A stretch of 64,000 nucleotides of DNA from Microbacterium sp. W4I20 (GCF_030816505.1 NZ_JAUSYB010000001.1:2728001-2792000); one strand, 5' to 3'; counted from the stretch's first letter, positions 9,285 through 17,704 are shown. Program-made: numbers and translations. The notes: a model not told the origin generated them from the sequence alone.

Positions 9285-10654
9285 CCGTCCTCGATGAGAT
9301 CCCCGTCGGGCCGGACGCCCGGGTGTACGCCGAGGGGTGGCAGAGCTGGAGCCCGACGACCTGGTCGGCGCGGGGCGACGCCATCCACCGGCCAACCGAG
9401 CCGTGGCAGCACGCGATGCGCTTCCGGCCGGGCACGCCCGTCGCGGAGGACGCACTGCAGGGCGAGGGGCTGCTGGTCGTCGACCCCGGTGACGGCGGCG
9501 ACGCCCGGGTGTTCGGCACGCTCGACGCGAGCCACGAGGTGCCCACGATCCGTGCGACCTGGCGCGGCGATACGGTGGTGGTGGAGACGGATGCCGACCC
9601 CCGGTCCCTGAGCCTTTCGAAGGGCCACGAGAACCCTGGGTCCCTGAGCCTGTCGAAGGGCCACGCCGATCCCCGGTCCCTGAGCTTGACGAAGGGTCGC
9701 TCCGCTCGCTCAGCGACCGGAACTGCCGCACTGGAATCGTTCGGAGCCCGCTTCGGCGCAGCATCCGGTGCCCGTCTCGGATGGGCCAGGCCGCGCGTGT
9801 GGTGCACGTGGTATCAGTACTTCGAAGAGGTGCACGCGTCCGATGTCATCGAGAACGTGCGAGCGATCGACCAATCGGGGCTCGAGGTCGACGTCGTCCA
9901 GATCGACGACGGCTGGAGCCTCGGCACCGGCGAGTGGACCGCGCCGAACCCGCGCTTCGGTTCGCTGCCCGACGCGGTGAGCGCGATCCTCGACAGCGGT
10001 CGCCGCGCGGGAATCTGGGCGGCGCCCTTCTCGGTCGGCGCGAATTCCACGGTGGCCCGCGAGCATCCGGACTGGGTGCTCGGCGACGCCGGACGCAACT
10101 GGGGCGACGACCTGCGCGGGCTCGACCTCACCCACCCCGGTGTGCGCGACTATCTCACCCGCGTGTTCAGCGACATCCGCGACCTGGGTATCGACTACGT
10201 CAAGCTCGACTTCCTCTACTCCGGCGCACTGCCGGGCCCCCGCCACGACGCGGATGCCACCCCGATCTCGGCCTACCGCTCGGGCCTCGAACTCATCCGC
10301 GAGGTGCTCGGCGACGACGCGTTCCTGCTCGGCTGTGGCGCCCCGATCCTGCCCAGCGTCGGACTCGTCGACGCGATGCGCGTCGCCGGCGACACGTTCC
10401 ACGAGGGCGGGGAGGACGGATCGCAGGGCCTGCGTGGACAGATGTCGGTCGAGGCGCGCGAGTGGCAGCACGGCCGCCTCTGGACCAACGACCCCGACTG
10501 CCTGGTCGCCCGCCCCGAGTTCGCGCTGCGGGAGGAGTGGGCCGACGTCGTGATCGCCGCCCCCGGCATCCGCGGTTTCTCGGATCGCATCGGCGGACTC
10601 GACGCCCGAGGGATGGACCTCGTCCGCGCACTTCTGAAGGAGACACCCGCATGA
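9281..10654 (+). CDS. GH36-type alpha-galactosidase with REP-derived insert
   Basis: This is a 457-residue intracellular glycoside hydrolase whose GTG start overlaps the previous stop. The TIM-barrel part has RVWCTWYQYF, then VDVVQIDDGW, and the likely nucleophile Asp310 in YVKLDFLYSG. Asp371 in RVAGDTF is the probable acid/base. This order matches clan GH-D alpha-galactosidases such as melibiase, though related raffinose- or N-acetylgalactosamine-active enzymes are possible. Residues about 108-147 are encoded by three tandem REP copies (a 12-residue repeat with core SLSLSKG). They sit between the N-terminal beta domain and the barrel, so they may form a tolerated surface loop. Confidence 0.85.
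   Translation: MTVLDEIPVGPDARVYAEGWQSWSPTTWSARGDAIHRPTEPWQHAMRFRPGTPVAEDALQGEGLLVVDPGDGGDARVFGTLDASHEVPTIRATWRGDTVVVETDADPRSLSLSKGHENPGSLSLSKGHADPRSLSLTKGRSARSATGTAALESFGARFGAASGARLGWARPRVWCTWYQYFEEVHASDVIENVRAIDQSGLEVDVVQIDDGWSLGTGEWTAPNPRFGSLPDAVSAILDSGRRAGIWAAPFSVGANSTVAREHPDWVLGDAGRNWGDDLRGLDLTHPGVRDYLTRVFSDIRDLGIDYVKLDFLYSGALPGPRHDADATPISAYRSGLELIREVLGDDAFLLGCGAPILPSVGLVDAMRVAGDTFHEGGEDGSQGLRGQMSVEAREWQHGRLWTNDPDCLVARPEFALREEWADVVIAAPGIRGFSDRIGGLDARGMDLVRALLKETPA
9603..9718 (+). repeat. Three tandem REP copies plus hairpin inside the GH36 gene
   Basis: Three copies of GGTCCCTGAGCYTGTCGAAGG-like DNA start at 9603, 9639 and 9675, an exact 36-base period that keeps the reading frame. The third copy runs into an inverted repeat with arms GGTCGCT (9695-9701) and AGCGACC (9712-9718). 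Relatives of the same element occur at 16276-16332 and 37726-37749. Confidence 0.85.
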
Positions 10655-12354
10655 CCCCGCCGACCGGTCTGCAGGACCGCCTCGCCCCCCTCGTCGAGAC
10701 GCTCTATCCGGATGCCGCGGCCGAGGTGCTCGCCGCGCTCCTCGACCTCGCCGAGACGTGGCGACCGCGGCTGACCGCCGTGCACCACGGGTCGGGCGCG
10801 ACCGGGCCGGACGAGAGCACCGCGTACCTCATCACCTACGGCGACTCGTTCCGCCGCCCGGGCGAGACCCCGCTGCACACGCTGGCCGGGGTGCTGCGCG
10901 ACCACATCGGCGACGTGATCAGCGACGTGCATCTGCTGCCCATCTATCCGTGGACCTCGGATGACGGCTTCGGCGTCGTCGACCACCGCCAGGTGAACCC
11001 GGCGCTCGGCACCTGGGACGACATCACCGACCTCCGCGACGAGTACGCCCTCGCGCTCGACTTCGTCGCCAACCACATCTCGAGCTCGTCCCCGTGGTTC
11101 CAGGCCTGGCTCGCGCGCGACGAGCGCTACGCCGGGTACTTCCTCGACCCCGCTCCCGACTTCGACGTCTCGCACGTGGTGCGTCCGCGAGTGACACCGC
11201 TGGTGCACGAGTACACGCGGCCCGATGGCACCACCGCGCGCGCCTGGACGACCTTCGGACCCGACCAGATCGACGTCGACCCGAGCACCCCGGCCGTACT
11301 CCTCGACCTCACCGACATCCTGCTCGGCTACCTCGCGCACGGCGCCACGACCGTGCGTCTCGACGCGATCGGCTACCTGTGGAAGCAGTCGGGCACCACC
11401 TGCATCCATCTACCGCAGACGCACGACATCATCCGCATCTGGCGGATCCTGGTCGACGACCTGGCCCCCGGCACCCTGCTGCTCACCGAGACGAATGTGC
11501 CGCACGCCGACAACATCACGTACTTCGGCGACGGCAGCGACGAAGCGCACATGGTCTACCAGTTCGCGCTGCCGCCGCTCGTGCTGCATGCGTTCGTGAC
11601 GGGTCGCGCGAGTGCTCTCGCCGAATGGGCGAGCCAGGTCGGGCCGGTCAGCGACACCGCCACCTGGTTCAACTTCCTCGCGAGTCACGACGGCATCGGC
11701 CTGCGTCCGACCGAGGGGCTGCTGACGGATGCCGATCGCGCGCTGCTCGTCGAACGGACGCTCGCCCGCGGCGGACGCGTGTCGATGGCCAGGCGGCCCG
11801 ACGGCAGCGAGGGCGTCTACGAGCTCAACACCAACTTCCTCGAGGCGCTCGTCGATCCCGCCGACCCGGACCCGGATGCGTCGGCCGTGCAGCGCGGCCT
11901 CGCGGCCCACGCCATCCTGCTGTCACTCGTCGGCGTGCCCGCGATCTATCACCACTCGCTGCTCGGGTCGCAGCAGGATCATCAGGGCGTGCAGGACAGC
12001 GACATCGCCCGGCGCATCAACCGCGAGGTGCTCGACGCCGACCGGCTGCACGAAGAATTGCAGCAGCCGGGCCGTCGATCCGGGATGCTCGAGGGCGTGC
12101 GCGCGATGCTCGCCGTGCGCCGTGGTGTCGCCGCATTCTCGCCGTTCGCCACGCAGGAGGTCGAGTTCCTCGACGAGCGCGTGCTCGTGGTCCGGCGAGC
12201 GGCCGGATCGGCCCACGAGGTCGTCGCGGCCGTGAACGTCAGCGACGAGGCGGTCGAGCTGGCATCGCTCAGCGGCACCGACCTGCTGACGGGTGCGCGC
12301 CACGACGGTCTCGTGCTCGCACCGTTCGGGTACGTCTGGCTCGCGGCGAACTGA
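10651..12354 (+). CDS. GH13_18-type sucrose/glucosylglycerate phosphorylase-like enzyme
   Basis: This is a 567-residue alpha-amylase-superfamily enzyme whose ATG overlaps the GH36 stop. The barrel motifs are DFVANHIS, then TVRLDAIGYLWK with nucleophile Asp238, then LLTETNVPH with acid/base Glu280, and NFLASHDGIGL. The YLWK and TETN contexts and the length are typical of subfamily GH13_18, which phosphorolyses sucrose, sucrose 6-phosphate or glucosylglycerate to glucose 1-phosphate. With the adjacent alpha-galactosidase this suggests stepwise use of an alpha-galactosyl sucrose (raffinose type) or a related glucoside. Sucrose versus glucosylglycerate specificity cannot be decided by eye. Confidence 0.87.
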   Translation: MTPPTGLQDRLAPLVETLYPDAAAEVLAALLDLAETWRPRLTAVHHGSGATGPDESTAYLITYGDSFRRPGETPLHTLAGVLRDHIGDVISDVHLLPIYPWTSDDGFGVVDHRQVNPALGTWDDITDLRDEYALALDFVANHISSSSPWFQAWLARDERYAGYFLDPAPDFDVSHVVRPRVTPLVHEYTRPDGTTARAWTTFGPDQIDVDPSTPAVLLDLTDILLGYLAHGATTVRLDAIGYLWKQSGTTCIHLPQTHDIIRIWRILVDDLAPGTLLLTETNVPHADNITYFGDGSDEAHMVYQFALPPLVLHAFVTGRASALAEWASQVGPVSDTATWFNFLASHDGIGLRPTEGLLTDADRALLVERTLARGGRVSMARRPDGSEGVYELNTNFLEALVDPADPDPDASAVQRGLAAHAILLSLVGVPAIYHHSLLGSQQDHQGVQDSDIARRINREVLDADRLHEELQQPGRRSGMLEGVRAMLAVRRGVAAFSPFATQEVEFLDERVLVVRRAAGSAHEVVAAVNVSDEAVELASLSGTDLLTGARHDGLVLAPFGYVWLAAN

Positions 12355-12392
12355 CGGACGGGCGTGCCCCGAAAGAGAACAGCCGCCGAGGC

Positions 12393-12423
12393 TTGACCTT
12401 GACACAGTGTCACACGGCACAGT
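12393..12423 (+). promoter_or_regulatory. MerR-type 19-bp-spacer promoter with internal palindrome
   Basis: TTGACC (12393-12398), a 19-base spacer and CACAGT (12418-12423) frame the perfect palindrome TGACACAGTGTCA (12400-12412). Long spacers with a central dyad are the hallmark of MerR-regulated promoters. The start codon is only seven bases beyond the -10, so the mRNA is probably leaderless. Confidence 0.7.
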
Positions 12424-12429
12424 GGTGAC

Positions 12430-13260
12430 ATGTACAGCATCGGAGAGTTCGCCGCGTTCGGCCGGGTCAGCCCGCGCATGCTCCGCCACTACGACGCCAT
12501 CGATCTGCTGAAGCCCGCGCAGATAGACGACGGATCCGGCTATCGGAGCTACGGGGTGTGGCAACTCCCCGACCTCTATCTGATCGCCGAACTCCGGGAA
12601 CTCGGCGTCGGGCTCCCTGAGATCGATCGTGTGCTCGCCGCACCCGACCGAGACGTCGTGCTCCGCGCCGTGCTCGCCGCACGGCAGGCGGAGCTGGCCG
12701 AGACGGTCCGCGGCGACAGGGCGAGGCTGGAACGCATCGGCATACGACTGACCCGAGGAGGAGAGCACCCCATGAGTCATTTCATCGACTACACCGCCCT
12801 CGAGGAGCTCGCGGTCTACGCGACCCGCGGACTCGCGGAAGGCGGCGGTCCGGAGGCCATCGGCGCGACGATCTCCGAACTCATCCCTCTCCTCGACGAT
12901 GCACTGGGAGGGGCTGGTCGTCCCCTGATCGAGCCGGGCATCTTCTGGTACGTCCCGGTCGAGGGCGCCGATGATGTGGAGGTCCACATCTCCTACACGG
13001 CCGAATCGGATCCCGTCCCGGGTCGCGGGTACGAGGTCGTCCGTCTTCCCGCGGTGGAGACGATGGCCCGACTTCGGCACCACGGTGACATGTCGGGGAT
13101 CGGCGAGTCCTGGGCAGGACTGATGACCGGTGTCGTTGCCGACGGTTACGAGCTGACCGGTCCCTCTCGCGAGGTCTACGTGCACGCTCCCGGTCACGAG
13201 CCGGGAGACGACTGGATCACCGAGCTGCAGGTTCCCGTGCGGCTCGTCGAGGAATCCTGA
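12430..13260 (+). CDS. MerR family regulator with GyrI-like effector domain
   Basis: This is a 276-residue protein. Residues 1-70 form a MerR winged helix (MYSIGEFAAFGRVSPRMLRH then YDAIDLLKP). A coiled linker follows to about residue 110, and then a GyrI/AraC-type effector-binding domain of the BmrR class that usually binds lipophilic or cationic compounds. No ribosome binding site is visible and the promoter lies immediately upstream, in line with leaderless translation. The gene stands alone, and the only visible target is its own promoter. The downstream CPBP genes are 128 bases away and might also respond. Confidence 0.88.
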   Translation: MYSIGEFAAFGRVSPRMLRHYDAIDLLKPAQIDDGSGYRSYGVWQLPDLYLIAELRELGVGLPEIDRVLAAPDRDVVLRAVLAARQAELAETVRGDRARLERIGIRLTRGGEHPMSHFIDYTALEELAVYATRGLAEGGGPEAIGATISELIPLLDDALGGAGRPLIEPGIFWYVPVEGADDVEVHISYTAESDPVPGRGYEVVRLPAVETMARLRHHGDMSGIGESWAGLMTGVVADGYELTGPSREVYVHAPGHEPGDDWITELQVPVRLVEES

Positions 13261-13388
13261 CGCCCGCGCGCTTCCACACATCTGCCCTACTGTGTTGGCC
13301 GTTGTTCTGCCATCATCGTCTCGAGTACGCCGGGGGGCACTCCTGAAGGGGGAGTGATCGACGACCGGTGACGTTCTGAGGGGGCATC

Positions 13389-14216
13389 ATGGTCGAGCAG
13401 TCGTCTGCGTGGAAGCGTTTCTGGGAGCGGGGAGGCCTCTGGCGGGCGTTGCTGCTCGCCGCCCTCTACCTCGGCGTCTACGAGCTGATCGGCTTCCTGC
13501 TCGGCCAGGTCATCCCCGAGGGGAGTGCGCTGCGCGGCGCGAAGGGCAGCGCGGGAGATGTCTTCTTCGCCACCGGACTGCCGATCATCATCACCAGCGT
13601 GCTGCTGCTCGCGTTCGCGGCATCCGTCGGCTGGCTGAACGAGCTGTTCTCGCGGCAGAAGCTCGGCGGGCACCGGTGGATGTGGATCGCCCTCATCGTC
13701 GTGCTGCTCATCAACGTCGCGGCCCTGCTGTCGATCGACTACGGCAAGGCGGGGATGCCGCTGGTCGGCACCTGGCTGCTCACCGGTCTGTTCATCGGTC
13801 TGGTCGAGGAGCTGGTCACTCGCGGTTTCGTGGTGAACCTGATGCGCAAGGGCGGACACGGCGAGATCGCCGTGGCCCTCGCATCCGCCGGTGTCTTCGC
13901 CGCCCTCCACCTGGCCAACCTCTTCACCTCCGACCAGGGGCTCGTCGTCACCCTTGAACAGGTCGTCTACACGTTCGCCTTCGGCATCTGCATGTACCTG
14001 ATCCTGCGCGCGACCCGCACGATCATCGCGCCGATGCTCGTGCACGCGAGCACCGATCCGTCGATCTTCCTCTACAGTTCGCACCCCGCAAGCGGCAACC
14101 CGCTCGGCCTTCTCGCGTCGCTGAGCACCTACCTCGTGATCATCACCGGGTTCATCCTGCTGATCGTTTTCATCGTCAGCGAGCGTCGCAACCGGCACAC
14201 CGAGGCCCTGCGATGA
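13389..14216 (+). CDS. CPBP family intramembrane metalloprotease
   Basis: This is a 275-residue membrane protein with about eight hydrophobic segments. The ABI/CPBP motifs are intact: Glu140-Glu141 with Arg145 (EELVTRG), His174 in LHLANLF, and His219 in LVHASTD. The family (type II CAAX prenyl-endopeptidase-like, related to Rce1) cleaves substrates within the membrane and in bacteria is often tied to bacteriocin immunity or maturation. A second CPBP gene overlaps its stop (ATGA). No peptide precursor gene was recognised beside them, so the substrate is unknown. Confidence 0.9.
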   Translation: MVEQSSAWKRFWERGGLWRALLLAALYLGVYELIGFLLGQVIPEGSALRGAKGSAGDVFFATGLPIIITSVLLLAFAASVGWLNELFSRQKLGGHRWMWIALIVVLLINVAALLSIDYGKAGMPLVGTWLLTGLFIGLVEELVTRGFVVNLMRKGGHGEIAVALASAGVFAALHLANLFTSDQGLVVTLEQVVYTFAFGICMYLILRATRTIIAPMLVHASTDPSIFLYSSHPASGNPLGLLASLSTYLVIITGFILLIVFIVSERRNRHTEALR

Positions 14217-14974
14217 CGGGCCCCGCCGCCGCGGCATCCGTCCGGGTCGCGCCGAGGGTCTGGCGCGGAGTCCTCGCGCTCCTGCTGTACCTGGCGGTCT
14301 TCTACGGCGTCTGGATCTTCAACGGCATCGACTACCCGCGCATCGGCGACAGTGCCGACACCCTGTGGAAGTGGTACGTCGCCCCGCTGGCTGCGGGCAC
14401 CGTGGTGCTGGTGATCGTCGTCTCGATCTACGGATGGTGGCGACCCGCGCTGTTCGAGAAGCGCCGACGCGTCCCCCCGTGGGTGTGGATCCTCCCCGGC
14501 GCGCTCGCGGTGATCGCGATCCTCAACCTGATCATCGGCGACTCCAGCCGCGTCACCCCCACGATGTGGATGCTGCTCGTGACCGGCAGCCTGCTCGTCG
14601 GATTCAACGAGGAGATGGCGACCCGCGGGCAGCTGATCGTGGCGTTGCGCAGTCGCTTCGGCGAACTGGGCGTCTGGTTCTTCAGCTGCCTCCTGTTCGG
14701 CCTGCTGCACCTGCCCAACACGCTGTTCGGCACCGGGCTGCTGGGCCTGTTCCAGGTGGTGCTCACCTTCTGCGCGGGGAGCGTCTTCTATCTGCTGCGT
14801 CGCGTGAGCGGAACCCTGATCGCCGCGATGCTCCTGCACGCGCTCTGGGACTTCTCCACTTTCGCCGCGAACTCCGGACTGCCGGGCGCCTGGGACCTCC
14901 CCATCGGGCTGGCCGGAGTGATCGTCGCGATCCTCATCGTGCGCAGGGAGGGGCGGGTCGACCGCGCGGCCTAG
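14213..14974 (+). CDS. CPBP family intramembrane metalloprotease (second copy)
   Basis: This is a 253-residue membrane protein, translationally coupled to the preceding paralogue. It keeps Glu133-Glu134 with Arg138 (NEEMATRG), His166 in LLHLPN and His209 in LHALWDFS, so both copies look active. The two proteins are clearly diverged outside the motifs, which points to a stable two-component pair rather than a recent duplication. Transcription probably ends in the fold-back region that starts about 30 bases downstream. Confidence 0.9.
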   Translation: MTGPAAAASVRVAPRVWRGVLALLLYLAVFYGVWIFNGIDYPRIGDSADTLWKWYVAPLAAGTVVLVIVVSIYGWWRPALFEKRRRVPPWVWILPGALAVIAILNLIIGDSSRVTPTMWMLLVTGSLLVGFNEEMATRGQLIVALRSRFGELGVWFFSCLLFGLLHLPNTLFGTGLLGLFQVVLTFCAGSVFYLLRRVSGTLIAAMLLHALWDFSTFAANSGLPGAWDLPIGLAGVIVAILIVRREGRVDRAA

Positions 14975-15002
14975 GTCTGGCTTCGCTTCGGCGGACCCGT
15001 GC

Positions 15003-15111
15003 GTGCACGATCTGCGGACCTGTGCGTGCACGATCTGCGGACCCGTTCACGATCAGCGGATGCTTTCAGCGAAAGCATCCGCTCATCGTGAAGAGGTCCG
15101 CGAATCGTTCC
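15003..15111. repeat. Nested direct/inverted repeat array (unit GTGCACGATCNGCGGA)
   Basis: Three direct units lie at 15003-15018, 15026-15041 and 15045-15060; the first two are in a 23-base period. They are followed by inverted units at 15078-15092 and 15097-15111. The inner pair forms a long hairpin (15046-15066 with 15072-15092, 20 of 21 pairs, five-base loop). The array fills much of the gap between convergent genes ending at 14974 and 15371. No coding sequence is supported here. The same unit recurs at 42429-42514. Confidence 0.8.
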
Positions 15112-15257
15112 CTGCCGGCAGCGACCTGCGGGTGCGCGTCAGGGTCGGCCGTGCTCCGCTCGGCGCAAGGTATGCCCGGCATGTGCGGATGGAGGGGAAT
15201 GGTGGGTGAGGTGAGGGGACCCCACCCACCGGCCGCCCGATGAAGGAGAGGCGGCTG

Positions 15258-15299
15258 AGGAGCTGCCACCCCGGGACCCCTCCCGAAGCAGCAGCTCCT
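15258..15299. terminator. Inverted repeat, possible terminator of the PepSY gene
   Basis: Arms AGGAGCTGC (15258-15266) and GCAGCTCCT (15291-15299) enclose a 24-base loop about 70 bases past the stop of the minus-strand PepSY gene. No T tract follows, so the role is inferred from position only. Confidence 0.4.
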
Positions 15300-15370
15300 C
15301 CAGTTGAACAGACCGGCCTTCACGCAGATACGGCCCGGTTGTGAAAGGCCTGTGGTGAGAGGGCAGCGAC

Positions 15371-16192
15371 TCAGTCGTCGGTGTCGGTGCCGACGACGGC
15401 GAAGTCCGCCGTGAAGTCGATGTCGATCGAACGGTTATCGGAGGTCAGCACCGACGCGTCGAACGGGCTCACGTCGTCGCTGTCGACGTCGAGGTCGGTG
15501 ATCATGCCGTCGGCCTCGGCGAGTGCCGCGGAGACGAGCGAGCGGATCGTGTCGTCGTCGAGCGTGAGCGCGGGTGCTGTGTCATCGGCCTCGGCGGGTT
15601 CGGTCGAGATGACGGTGGCCGAGAGCTTGTCGTCGACCCGCACCTCGGACTCCTCGCCCGCTGCGGTCGTGAGCTGCACCTCCCACGCGCCGTCGCGCTT
15701 GGCGTCGATCGAGGTGACCTCGCCGTCGGCGGCAGCGCGTGCGGCCTCGGCGATCTCGATGAGCTCGTCGGCCGAGTCCGTGCCGATTCCGGTCGCAGGG
15801 CCCTGGCCGGCCGGGGGAGCGCCCGCGTCGTCATCGCGCTGGTCGTCGCGGTTGTCGTCCTTGTCGTGGCGGTCGTCGGCGTCGTGCCGCGGGCCGTCCG
15901 AGACGGAGGGGCGGTCGTCGTCATCGCCGAGGTCGTCCGCGATCGCGGCGCCGACCGCCACTCCGCCACCCACGAGCACCACCGCGGCGGCGATGCCGCC
16001 ACCGATCAGGAGGGCGCGCTTGCGACGGGGCTTCGCCTCGGTCGTCGCAGGTGCGGGCGCGGGGGCGGCGGCTGTGGGCTGTTCCGCGGCCGGAGCCTGC
16101 GCTGCGGCATCCGTCGTCGGGGTGACGGGGACCGTCGGCTGGTTCGCGTCGTGGTCGGGGGTCTGGTCGGGGGTGAGGTTCTTGTCGTCCAT
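15371..16192 (-). CDS. PepSY-domain membrane protein
   Basis: This is a 273-residue protein starting at MDDKNLTP (ATG at 16192); the frame extends further upstream but into repeat DNA. A Thr/Pro/Ala-rich cytoplasmic tail precedes one membrane helix at about residues 60-85. A very acidic Asp-rich linker follows, then an extracytoplasmic region with two PepSY-like modules (for example SADELIEIAEAARAAADG and EVTSIDAKRDGAWEVQL). PepSY domains are known as inhibitory or ligand-sensing modules. The gene lies next to a histidine kinase/response regulator pair and shares direct-repeat operator motifs with the regulator gene, so it is probably part of that regulon. Confidence 0.82.
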   Translation of the reverse strand: MDDKNLTPDQTPDHDANQPTVPVTPTTDAAAQAPAAEQPTAAAPAPAPATTEAKPRRKRALLIGGGIAAAVVLVGGGVAVGAAIADDLGDDDDRPSVSDGPRHDADDRHDKDDNRDDQRDDDAGAPPAGQGPATGIGTDSADELIEIAEAARAAADGEVTSIDAKRDGAWEVQLTTAAGEESEVRVDDKLSATVISTEPAEADDTAPALTLDDDTIRSLVSAALAEADGMITDLDVDSDDVSPFDASVLTSDNRSIDIDFTADFAVVGTDTDD

Positions 16193-16215
16193 ATGACGAT
16201 GCTCTCGCGCAGGCA

Positions 16216-16252
16216 CTGAAGCCTTCCTGAAGCGACCTGAAGGGTTCTTCAG
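16216..16252 (-). promoter_or_regulatory. Helically phased CTGAAG direct repeats, predicted OmpR-type operator
   Basis: CTGAAG occurs at 16216, 16227 and 16237, with an inverted CTTCAG at 16247, spaced 11, 10 and 10 bases. Direct repeats at one helical turn are the classic binding pattern of OmpR/PhoB response regulators. The same motif in the same orientation relative to the gene precedes the response regulator gene at 18398-18414. Confidence 0.6.
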
Positions 16253-16275
16253 GAACGGGTCAGGGGGCGAGCGCT

Positions 16276-16332
16276 GGGTCACTGAGCCGTCGAAGTGCCC
16301 GGTCGACAGCCCTTCGACAAGCTCAGGGGCCC
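16276..16332. repeat. Head-to-head REP pair
   Basis: A degenerate copy of the GGTCCCTGAGCNTGTCGAAGG element (16276-16300) faces a well-kept inverted copy (16309-16331, reading CCCTTCGACAAGCTCAGGGG). The pair lies between the PepSY promoter and the 3' end of the kinase gene, a BIME-like arrangement. Confidence 0.75.
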
Positions 16333-16345
16333 AGATCCGACCGAG

Positions 16346-17704
16346 TCAGGGGGCGAGAGGCAGGGTGACGACGAACCGGGCGCCGCCCCAGCGCGACTCG
16401 TCGACGACGATCGTGCCGCCCTCTGCCGCCGTGATACCCTGGGCGATCGCGAGGCCGAGGCCGCTGCCGCCGGCGTCGCGGCTGCGCGCCTCATCGAGGC
16501 GCACGAACCGCTCGAAGATGCGCTCGCGCTCGTCCACCGGAACGCCGCCGCCGTCGTCTTCGATCGTCACGAAGACGTGCCGATCGGCGGGTGTCACGCC
16601 GATCGCGATGCGTCCTCGGGCGTGGCGCGCGGCGTTGTCGGCGAGGTTGCGCAGCAGCTGGCCGAGCAGGCGCGGATCCCCCTCGACGCGCGCGGCGCGG
16701 ATGCCGGACCCGTCGACCTCGATGCCCGCGGCCCGGAGCCTGCGCACCTCGCCCAGTGCGAGGTCGTCGAGGTCCACCGGTTCGGCGTGCCGACCGGCGC
16801 CCTCATCGAGCCGGGCGAGCAGCAGCAGCGACTCCACGATGCCCTGCAACCGCAGGCCCTCATCCGACACGATCTCGGCCAGTTCGCCGATGCTCGTCAC
16901 ACCCGGATGCGCCTGCGCCAGCTCGGCGTGCTGACGGATCGTGGCGAGCGGGGAGCGCAGCTCGTGCGAGGCGTCGGACACGAAGCGGCGCTGCGCCGTG
17001 GCGGCGGCATCCAGTCGGTCGAGCATTCCGTTCATGGTCGTCGCGAGCGCGGCGATCTCATCGGCGGATGCCGGCACGGCGAGGCGCTGGTGGAGTCGCT
17101 CGGCGGTGATGCCGTCGACCTCCGCGCGGATGCGGGTGACGGGGCGGAGTGCGCGACCGGTGACGAGCCAGGTCGTCGCGGTGACGAGGAGCAGCAGCAG
17201 CGGGACTGCGACGGCGAGCAGCGTCGCGACCGTCGACAGCGTCTCGGCGTCGTCCTCCATCGACACGGCGAGCACGAGCGTCTGGTCGCCGTCGATGTCA
17301 TCCGAGACGACGAGCATCGGCTCGCGGTCGATCGTCGTCGTCCGTGGTTCGTCGGCGATCGGGAGCGGCGTCGCTCCAAGCGCCTCCCGTGCGTCTTCGC
17401 TCGCCGCGCGCACCGCCCCGTCCGGGCCGATGAGCTGCACGAACTCGTCTTCGAGGTCGTCGATGCCGCGGTCGCCGGAGCCGGGGCCGGGTCCGTTCGC
17501 GCGATCGCCGAGTTCGTCGATGCGCTGCTCGGCGGCGCGCTGCGTGCTGCCGTGCACGGTGCTGCTGAGCACCGCGTAGAACGAGAGCGCGCCGACGGCG
17601 AGGGCCACCGCGACGACGAGCGTGGCTCCGAGCGTGGTCCGCCCGCGCACGGATCGCCACCAGCGACCGGCGCGCCGGCCGCTAGCCACCTGCGCCTCAG
17701 CCAC
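16346..17704 (-). CDS. Two-component sensor histidine kinase
   Basis: This is a 452-residue membrane kinase. An N-terminal membrane helix, an extracytoplasmic sensor loop of about 110 residues and a second helix are followed by a HAMP domain. The HisKA helix has the phospho-accepting His in SDASHELRSPLATIRQ. The catalytic domain shows the N box NLADNAARHA, the G1 box DDGGGVP and GSGLGLAI. The first codon (ATG at 17704) overlaps the end of the response regulator gene by eight bases, so the pair is coupled. The signal is unknown; the adjacent PepSY protein may modulate it. Confidence 0.93.
   Translation of the reverse strand: MAEAQVASGRRAGRWWRSVRGRTTLGATLVVAVALAVGALSFYAVLSSTVHGSTQRAAEQRIDELGDRANGPGPGSGDRGIDDLEDEFVQLIGPDGAVRAASEDAREALGATPLPIADEPRTTTIDREPMLVVSDDIDGDQTLVLAVSMEDDAETLSTVATLLAVAVPLLLLLVTATTWLVTGRALRPVTRIRAEVDGITAERLHQRLAVPASADEIAALATTMNGMLDRLDAAATAQRRFVSDASHELRSPLATIRQHAELAQAHPGVTSIGELAEIVSDEGLRLQGIVESLLLLARLDEGAGRHAEPVDLDDLALGEVRRLRAAGIEVDGSGIRAARVEGDPRLLGQLLRNLADNAARHARGRIAIGVTPADRHVFVTIEDDGGGVPVDERERIFERFVRLDEARSRDAGGSGLGLAIAQGITAAEGGTIVVDESRWGGARFVVTLPLAP

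Noticed and set aside
15003..15111. CRISPR-like array
   Set aside because: Only two units are evenly spaced (23 bases), there are inverted copies and no unique spacers of regular length, and no cas genes are nearby.
15003..15323. Short open frames in the gap after the CPBP genes
   Set aside because: They are built from the repeat units themselves, lack ribosome binding sites and have no recognisable product.
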